From Prasinococcaceae sp. CCMP 1430 (Eukaryota > Prasinodermophyta > Palmophyllophyceae > Prasinococcales > Prasinococcaceae): a DNA stretch of 20,370 nt. The stretch spans positions 145,783 through 166,152 of the forward strand of contig RQSC01000030.1 in the NCBI GenBank assembly GCA_013416795.1, in the 5' to 3' direction. Both the position numbers and the translations under genes were made by a program. How positions within the stretch are numbered: the first letter of the stretch is position 1; each line of letters begins with the position of its first letter. The notes beneath the pieces are model-generated. The model was not told the origin of the DNA, made no database searches, and was given only the letters and a program-made list of their open reading frames with translations. This document shows, piece by piece, positions 19,301 through 20,370 of this stretch.

Positions 19301-20032
19301 TGCCAATGCCCTCGTTTGCACGCCATCAGTAAAAGCAGGACTGTTCGAGGCTGTGCCGGCCGCTGCCGTGCTGTCGAGCAACCCCACCGACAGGGACACG
19401 AGGTCCACCGCATGCTGCAGCAATCCAGGAGCGGGGTTGTCGCCGAGCGCGCTTCCAAGAGCCCGCACACATGAGTCAAGGGACGCGAGCTTCGCCCCTT
19501 CGGCTGTCGCGATGCTCGCAGCGCTCGGAGGGTGCGCGCCTGCCTTCCGGCCGGCCAGTCCCTCTCCATGAGGACCACGCGGACGGACGGCGCTGCCGCC
19601 CCCACGCGCTTCCACAAGCGCCGCAAGCATGGCATTCCGAGGCTCGCCCGCAGCACGAGCGTCAGCATCAGCTCCGGGCCCGTCGCTACTGTCGCTTGCG
19701 AGCGCGCCCCCTTCACCCATCGCGCACAAGTGCTCCCCGAGCATGCGGGCTTCGGCAGCGCTCATGCGCTCGGCGGCCGCGAGCCGCAGGGTCGCGACTA
19801 GCGCACAGCACTCGCGCGCCCAGTCGTCGCCCTGGCCATCCGAGCCGGTCTTGTCAGCCTCCCCAGCAATATCAGACAACCTCCTCGCCGCACGCTCGGC
19901 GGCTTCAGCCGCGAGCGCCTCCCTGCTCTGCCTGTTGCCGCCGAGAGCGCTGCCACCGGCCGCTGCGTGCACGAGTGCGCGAGCGAGCGCCTCGAGCGGG
20001 CGAGCGCTGCGCGGCGCCCAATCCGGCGCCAT
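4322..20032 (-). CDS. Giant UBR4/BIG-like E3 ubiquitin-protein ligase (single exon, 5,236 aa)
   Basis: This is an orthologue of animal UBR4 (p600, Pushover/calossin) and plant BIG (TIR3/DOC1), E3 ligases that recognise N-degrons and act in protein quality control, membrane trafficking and, in plants, auxin and light responses. Length matches the family (about 5,100-5,200 residues). Visible domains: UBR box 1397-1463; beta-propeller-like region, roughly 1530-2050; galactose-binding-like module about 2150-2245 (motif RWYDVPF); ZZ finger 2598-2657; beta-sandwich-like module 3286-3431 followed by an eight-Cys zinc module 3432-3475 (CRNINYDDLDGF); conserved helical segment about 4133-4213 (LMRDVKN, MELLV, LDLPVAQVYEQIW); hemi-RING/UZI ligase module 4812 to about 4957, then a helical end. 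The remainder is Ala/Leu-rich helical repeat, as expected for the family's armadillo-like solenoid. ATG 20032 is the first ATG after an in-frame stop (TGA, 20084-20086); a TTG four codons earlier is less likely. There is no frameshift or stop over 15.7 kb, and all zinc ligands are present, so the gene appears functional. Oddities are the lack of introns, extra cysteines and an insertion in the hemi-RING module. Confidence 0.96.
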   Translation of the reverse strand: MAPDWAPRSARPLEALARALVHAAAGGSALGGNRQSREALAAEAAERAARRLSDIAGEADKTGSDGQGDDWARECCALVATLRLAAAERMSAAEARMLGEHLCAMGEGGALASDSSDGPGADADARAAGEPRNAMLAALVEARGGGSAVRPRGPHGEGLAGRKAGAHPPSAASIATAEGAKLASLDSCVRALGSALGDNPAPGLLQHAVDLVSLSVGLLDSTAAAGTASNSPAFTDGVQTRALALVPSLELLVEAELRGECTGVVSSGRLAADGLCEPLAVATASWLERRGGACERMGSACRALAAAPVLRAARDGQPGLARHHLPAVALALEQVTLLLYRDRDGSATTGDEVGGASMPWPEGVIAAPTTDGDRAREAMRDAAHALRAIAPLDALATSIARALCNALGDSSNEELDTKVATAATMALTALAECAGRVPRVAEGMKVMVPVLRRLDIAGASALRRLADGLLCSASRAAGALDALLEGIVTTWAHGTDQTDWLAALVVWAVAEAGTEASAGVLRALVRASSLAVALDGSRDDATCVPSQTMAEALLIAWHAASADDKERVASAMMERVSSLERTIDGEDVFAKQRAAPSRALRVTAFVQLITHMHMYMHFEEPPAWLVARAATLMSTGADVHVRGPTQPRPWCLKLQAPASSATLSRGGDREARGCFAALASTIDAAFCGVHAAAGNSCVVDLLDHSARICLTCAAAIHPQGRCDDESGDDLCRLVGERRLALAEAHTVAERSREVHALALALLRVKQYEGACTTTNTGHETVLGACKALPALVGIVAHQAAGGVAINRVALSLGAVHAGMLGLTIAHVCEILGEIGGDGNATEPTDADVSEAMVAVASALESALNALGRALGACAVSWCGGRPEDEVPLGSLIASSAPMEAIALALGDARCLSDGERPPLLSTERPPWVDALFFTFVAIAPQPGEGCICMEEVLSTVVSEQLGHEPAPETMCALAVSGLCSIARAVCEWRQLASGSVIRSDALREQLLRVCVSSSTSWGHEAALAALGMLTPGAELRGYAHREHEITARKTRDLAVRFVAMPGTDQVEPAKVQRAVRETLLTQLCASLKRLHAMDRAASMEHAWKILSGDCLLRLIGSLESPCFATTAQTRAVLSMIAALARGCSEMRGEVRRVFSRIGGKRTAILLSSVLIPREKIALLHRLSTKASEADGALPASDPVAYASQPPAAIRADALAAIDACYREVGGGDGAEVPPPDDDTREGAEGVLVALVSYCAYAISTNDAPTRVRLATQLALVVAGLLDEDAIARTVGAIASKLEAAVSREDYSAVSLALHAVAECVRACSPRDRAESRSTGRAARPSGRASATARVKGAPVVASKQAKPGADDAARAVFDRMGVRSAKTGARRDDQEDTDAQCTYSVSGSHFMEQHWYFCYTCNLTSSKGMCSACARHCHAGHDVVYSRKSRFFCDCGAGSSNLPRCRCVSQSPGGGEGGPLRAFTRRRPLPKTAVSAPSNTAGHTLPAVPSSAVSLVEADPWLGAPEFADSIAKLASAASARTWQGLGTATYSQAQDPLRCNTDTPAARLPTAAVRALHTTMAARVLPELTSAVEELLPKSSASPGWLASIASLPSADVEWTEHDLLVAKGSQKLPQLSASAQPVRMQRGRATSIGRDEPAVALACSSGSRGIAVTAEGEVACVWDASTIAIASRSATTDTLPSPTVQVQLGHAAKRVAVCTQAGYEGYVATAGARGACSAFVADLKARAVQCKVDIPVGVRLMAADAGGDGRDRASASASRVDVSVLGAEIVGLEWASGRAPWLMVAVGAGVEIIDTAADGLPVVAVVSAPPNDALVDACTARDSEGTLVVLALTASGKVVSAAARDAGASGDAEDRGAVRVCTFDATLFAEGFPSPDSPAAPPGAALHWSEHLHAVVVAWDGMVPLLCVAAPDLRTLVGRPVMFPAACARLARAPSLAARREGRPECVFIEDGAATAGLVVMAGRSTREIVVVDIPRRHYVVAKAPICQASEESGGAVGVLMAAEKSSARSSTSESRRVPLLLARAADGRSVAFHSITHAAPPWDALLLPGVRSEPRDEDSVASGGGVPASSDASTNGRRHHGERPSFAFDFFESCECSTAETTITGNQLRPSDIAGDSDAVAQSLASESGFVEGPPGGFTISAEYVGASGRAIAGARVHVGARGSSHTPTEVRVGPVVLPITSEFSRWYDVPFSAVESLSTQNRLAIYVGTCASERSTPRLSGVEIYTQSKEQLLARADEEAKEVQQVNPRDSEREVLAFVTGMVADGASSGATECVGATLDNRDTPSDAQRATALCGIIGLIGAAVEVLPSSCDLSTVHAVVQRALQPSRGCFERISTIASGVAAALEDIERADEATRDAFSPQIVTGFGSSRADDVLARLQSAVDATPARPGVMLASCWYQTFRDIALAAAAAERGYVRDWEKAMRIVVRICARFMREIPGLRTTPAAMPAIAAVHLVIIMHAAARATGNPSCLEQAASLAAMKGVSVECWATRQAVSSALMAVLVGARAGELGAACQPEAGGHPMTPSALTAQLRAVQIRDEQGDTGAPGASASRTREAQAQQQVRARAAAPTEFACDVCGDIPIIGTRWHCLICQDYDLCEQCYLRQRDTLVSEAIDDENWEEPDFDAETHNSAHPMVAMNAAAPAPARRAEATAGGSEVSSRRDPRTPPSGALSGARPRLSPRALDKTSTACCTAVMSAVSVALAGRLESAESTNSVPDSGDGTPQLLGLCRAIGAGLVHAAHAGSEQAARCLVDHIGALATPLAANATTGMLARSSLYHGAISEIATLVSTQRHWAPVLDTQDASDWLVSALDVLPALMQALEADVAADCEKHVEMIERRRHQSVQPVPAPQRPCLALPRVDALMGSADRQMVSDDSDRAVASCCALDALAKLLLAASFSGALEVSPLRPAWRGVFLSAAAEAPTSALPALEYLLRGMPGAPSEVAVAAEAMRKHLGDAARALSSSSAAGAALTYCDELILLESLSGLTRAANCSPAAWNKLVAGPGVGMRFEDNGDAGDSAEATDMLKAIAWSDRVTSDAAAELALGLLAAALSSKDELENGLRDPSAGGAVISVEELVTFARGAVLERASFSCRKAACAVLRRSWALGGTGHEAGVVARLPDIVALLPAYGERGSELLAWVGEILVADGAAASHFEGSVETLGALLDSIGQVGAVIREHPHASTYASLGRIIDLPGYYLDATPCTVCSSPAPLPTMPVCREAPASSAGAADSERVPAHNRASSASSREDEVPVLGGSALQLTSMVLDSSWPQSVRFTSRGLLGLLPKLHTLCSVSIAVRDARAPGRRAAALANEMEAQGRMGAGHASYGHRRVRSVSVYCSCRPGVGLNELRSDAGAWHRVAAVSLPIDAQASETCVLKLPAAASAVMLEIDGFHPGASSNDAMICPRCSQIVVDKHGVCDYCRENAYQCRNCRNINYDDLDGFMCNECGYSKYGRLEATLQVVEGVRSPCEPVTDDESSRLALAALETFAPEVKQQARLLEGHQRSLLDALEGNARIDAGASASGLEVCDKVRAYVPIRPSVVSVSQLYCSKLRKASDSLARVQTHVRAARAALGARLDMSGEDCDGRNSWRRLLSAQTLQPRSGSARCYGCAVAHAADVVQVLSALAGAPSGTWPRLLGADDRASDVAMLLGTLVPAFEPRSREVARTYLARLASVSPDASRSICCLVRERVRAALASHASVDMGAVISEELALLQQMAQQDVSDLSVTEWESRLRLAVELLLAGLSTGADDPAVARHVLRPCVRILAKAAVPARGGASENAEPWTEGEGVASALVDASAWVGGDQREGVRAHTRRKALLKHKAAVSRPELSAAQVALRWKKKARAAAEQRIGPAGEGWSGQAPNPAEHGLAHDAGGWVAPLLLSSCAPLRDEAASLMGTVASASAHAKLELLAKLVGMLDAAIEAGEYGCTLYGMILDLINEDDAALFLAARGGVAKIAALLARQAAGMVAAENEGREGDAPALVSLGQLTKLLGRMVSLRPARARAVAAGAPLTSMISVVGDLQSLLTTACTESRECADAVQGFLSAIAADGAECQSATVRHIALKLSSLGASGHVPATLRQSVILLELLSLIITPPKEEPDYLLILSKSPTQEEFIRGGMGRAPHSCKENSLVLMRDVKNYICRSLDMLGLLDDDLSMELLVAGRIIALDLPVAQVYEQIWRRHAADSRGIDDADAGDVRTLFGGGARGILHALLNAQPGLAAEMVARGTNVTRSGSAGTNSPLFITYRLQGLDGDATEPMVDSLDDDEEDGEDPEVAFACTSVMAACGGLATLVRVLRASAGGASLGARGARAACLRVLRACARLRANRRALLDTGALAHLIAAAVDMLRVDAKVAAAGSGAATAFEDDDSVQEMMMLLGAIVEEAGAQSSGEGIAITGEAGAHSLDAAAQTGLFVAQLRDACAQGKPRVADAVARLLPFLTMGEAAAMDQIATHFTSVLSGLDESLGEGARSVVAEAELAAAAAAQDPVGGADVGEGEAEGEWTEAAPELVALAQLALAVPGGARGAAQRCALMRAGAVTMAAQALFAVFGGDGWVKGGAAWWHAVREGSALQLVRVLLGSCAPPVADHEDSGAELCAVREGNVLALLHALEGASGTRQLGGCAEELLDALSAGVDATGGLAAPAPGSTAARVSALRLATRESNRRRAEERRASLLAELGFERRMSGVSVSSAVSPSPVAGTSPMDALDVGSAGSSALASTPPGSDGTAAISIPMASTPPSSGAMMATVVASPISARSFEFEGFNVDDLEDEEDGDLVCVVCREGYGLRPIDAVGVYCLCRRVRVAGGGPSAESDGAGGAVGVARAVRSAPWSRSATGGDDGGGEGGSPSMLSLQSAFVSTSHFNVIHTACHADARRADASLRTPKREWDGASLRNNGTPCNNLLPIRAPSLPTADYDRAATAWFDRLETLGPPSAANALQRPPTHSDPGGRFSAAANECAVLINRVAMSDAPVMGGVSASGASSGSGSGATAAAARLLVPMMQLAHWALARAGAAVAENVRLSVLRRVSEASKAFDAGADAPEAWTERLLVEAALCLPAGEWQAHRASFVRYALRRIARESGDGSASEDRVLEAAKAAAAVVGCGEIVRAVACGGSLGEDAKAALAHAGEALADGPALLERLLDELVELVAGVYESESVSEALDAAELLSVALESGVEADDSASDGSVPFVYVRRAISRCDE
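5160..5600 (-). other. C-terminal hemi-RING/UZI ligase module, residues about 4812-4957
   Basis: The module opens with C4812-V-V-C4815-REGYG, continues through VYCLC (C4831, C4833) and, after an insertion, has FNVIHTACH (H4901, C4904, H4905) and PCNNLLP, then a helical part ending near W4957. In human UBR4 the matching module recruits the E2 enzymes UBE2A/UBE2B through a one-zinc hemi-RING. The core ligands are kept, so ligase activity is plausible. Confidence 0.88.
7395..7640 (-). other. Highly conserved UBR4/BIG helical segment, residues about 4133-4213
   Basis: This stretch holds LMRDVKN (M4166), MELLV and LDLPVAQVYEQIW (W4212), among the most conserved sequence I recall between plant BIG and animal UBR4. 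No zinc ligands are seen; it is probably a structural helical element of the solenoid. Confidence 0.75.
9608..9739 (-). other. Eight-cysteine zinc module of the UBR4/BIG family, residues 3432-3475
   Basis: Four CxxC pairs (C3432/3435, 3446/3449, 3456/3459, 3472/3475) surround the family signature RNINYDD and end in ECGYSKYGR. A beta-sandwich-like region (about 3286-3431) leads straight into it, as in UBR4. It likely binds two zinc ions. Its role in the ligase is not established from sequence. Confidence 0.85.
12062..12241 (-). other. ZZ-type zinc finger, residues 2598-2657
   Basis: The ligands are C2598-x-x-C2601, C2613-x-x-C2616 (WHCLIC), C2622-x-x-C2625 (DLCEQC), H2653 and H2657, the standard C6H2 ZZ pattern with the typical DYDLCEQCY core. 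ZZ domains bind N-terminal residues or peptides in several proteins. Plant BIG is known to carry one near this place. Confidence 0.93.
13285..13585 (-). other. Galactose-binding-like (beta-sandwich) module, residues about 2150-2250
   Basis: The stretch from GGFTISAEYVG through RWYDVPF to GVEIYTQSKEQL matches a conserved region that follows the propeller in UBR4/BIG proteins. It probably serves in scaffolding or ligand binding. Boundaries are approximate; the match is from recalled family features, not an alignment. Confidence 0.6.
15644..15844 (-). other. UBR box (N-degron-binding zinc finger), residues 1397-1463
   Basis: The spacing of zinc ligands is typical: C1397, C1414-x-x-C1417, C1426-x-x-C1429, then HCHAGH (1432-1437), C1449-D-C1451-G, and C1461/C1463. 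In UBR proteins this fold binds basic N-terminal residues of substrates. Whether the acidic pocket is fully kept cannot be judged by eye. Confidence 0.95.
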
Positions 20033-20314
20033 GCAGCCCGCCAAGCGCCGGACCCGGCCGGCGCGCAGGGCGGACCGGGTGCCTCAGCACTCCGGGCGGT
20101 CAACCCCAGCCCCGCTCAACGTGGGGCGCCCGCGTCCGCCTTCACGCGCGCCGTCCCCCCACCCCCCACCCAACACCCCGCACGAGCACCCACCTCGCGC
20201 GTCAACCACCTCGCCCGCTACCGCCGCCCGCGCGCGCCGCCGGCGGCCGACGCGTGCAGGATAGAGAGAGAGGGACGGAGAGGGGGAGAGAGAGCCCCGC
20301 GGGGCGCGGCGGCG
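20033..20314. promoter_or_regulatory. Upstream region of the ligase gene, possibly a divergent promoter
   Basis: The region is very GC-rich and contains a GA-rich run at 20259-20294 (CT-rich when read toward the ligase gene), 227-262 nt before its ATG. An in-frame TGA at 20084-20086 ends the ligase frame upstream. No TATA box is evident. If the possible gene at 20315 is real, this 282-bp gap is a shared divergent promoter. Confidence 0.4.
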
Positions 20315-20370
20315 ATGGCGGCGCCCGCCGGTGCGCGGCCTTCTGTGGCGACGCCGGCGCCCGCAGCGCT
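20315..20370 (+). CDS. Possible 5' end of a divergent gene, cut by the window edge
   Basis: An ATG in a strong initiation context (GGCGGCGATGGCGG) opens a frame of 18 codons to the window end, encoding an Ala/Pro-rich start (MAAPAGARPSV). The GA tract at 20259-20294 would be just upstream, in its leader. Eighteen codons are too few to exclude chance in GC-rich DNA. Confidence 0.25.
   Translation, partial: MAAPAGARPSVATPAPAA

Noticed and set aside
20033-20044. TTG at 20044 as the start of the ligase gene
   Set aside because: An ATG follows four codons later, and eukaryotic initiation strongly favours ATG, so 20032 was chosen.

Overview
The window looks like nuclear DNA of a GC-rich, compact, intron-poor microbial eukaryote, most likely an alga or other protist. 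The reasons are GT-AG introns of 120-204 nt in two genes, a 5,236-residue UBR4/BIG-type protein that only eukaryotes have, and strong G/C preference at third codon positions. The ZZ zinc finger in the giant protein resembles plant BIG more than animal UBR4 as I recall them, so I lean to an algal lineage, but the species cannot be fixed from sequence alone.

Layout: (1) Positions 1-1840, plus strand: a leucine-rich-repeat protein of the ribonuclease-inhibitor type in two exons, whose 5' end may lie outside the window. (2) 1841-2754: about 0.9 kb with no gene I can support; it has a 16-bp perfect palindrome and a CTCG-rich tract. (3) 2755-4173, plus strand: a C2-domain protein in at least three exons, with an unusually long insertion inside the C2 fold and a charged helical tail; its true 5' end is probably upstream. 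(4) 4174-4321: a 148-bp gap between convergent genes. (5) 4322-20032, minus strand: one uninterrupted 15.7-kb coding exon for a giant UBR4/BIG-like E3 ubiquitin ligase, about three quarters of the window. (6) 20033-20370: the upstream region of that gene, with a GA/CT tract and a possible divergent gene starting at 20315 and leaving the window.

The giant ligase carries, in order, a UBR box (about 1397-1463), a beta-propeller-like region, a galactose-binding-like module (about 2150-2245), a ZZ finger (2598-2657), a second beta-sandwich-like module leading into an eight-cysteine zinc module (3432-3475), a highly conserved helical segment (about 4133-4213), and the C-terminal hemi-RING/UZI ligase module (4812 to about 4957). 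This is the full UBR4/BIG architecture at the usual length.

I see no evidence that the three genes form one pathway; eukaryotic neighbours need not be related. I found no transposon, CRISPR array, tRNA, rRNA or prophage. The most interesting points are the single-exon structure of the giant gene, extra cysteines and an insertion in its hemi-RING module, and the split C2 domain with a hidden 5' exon.
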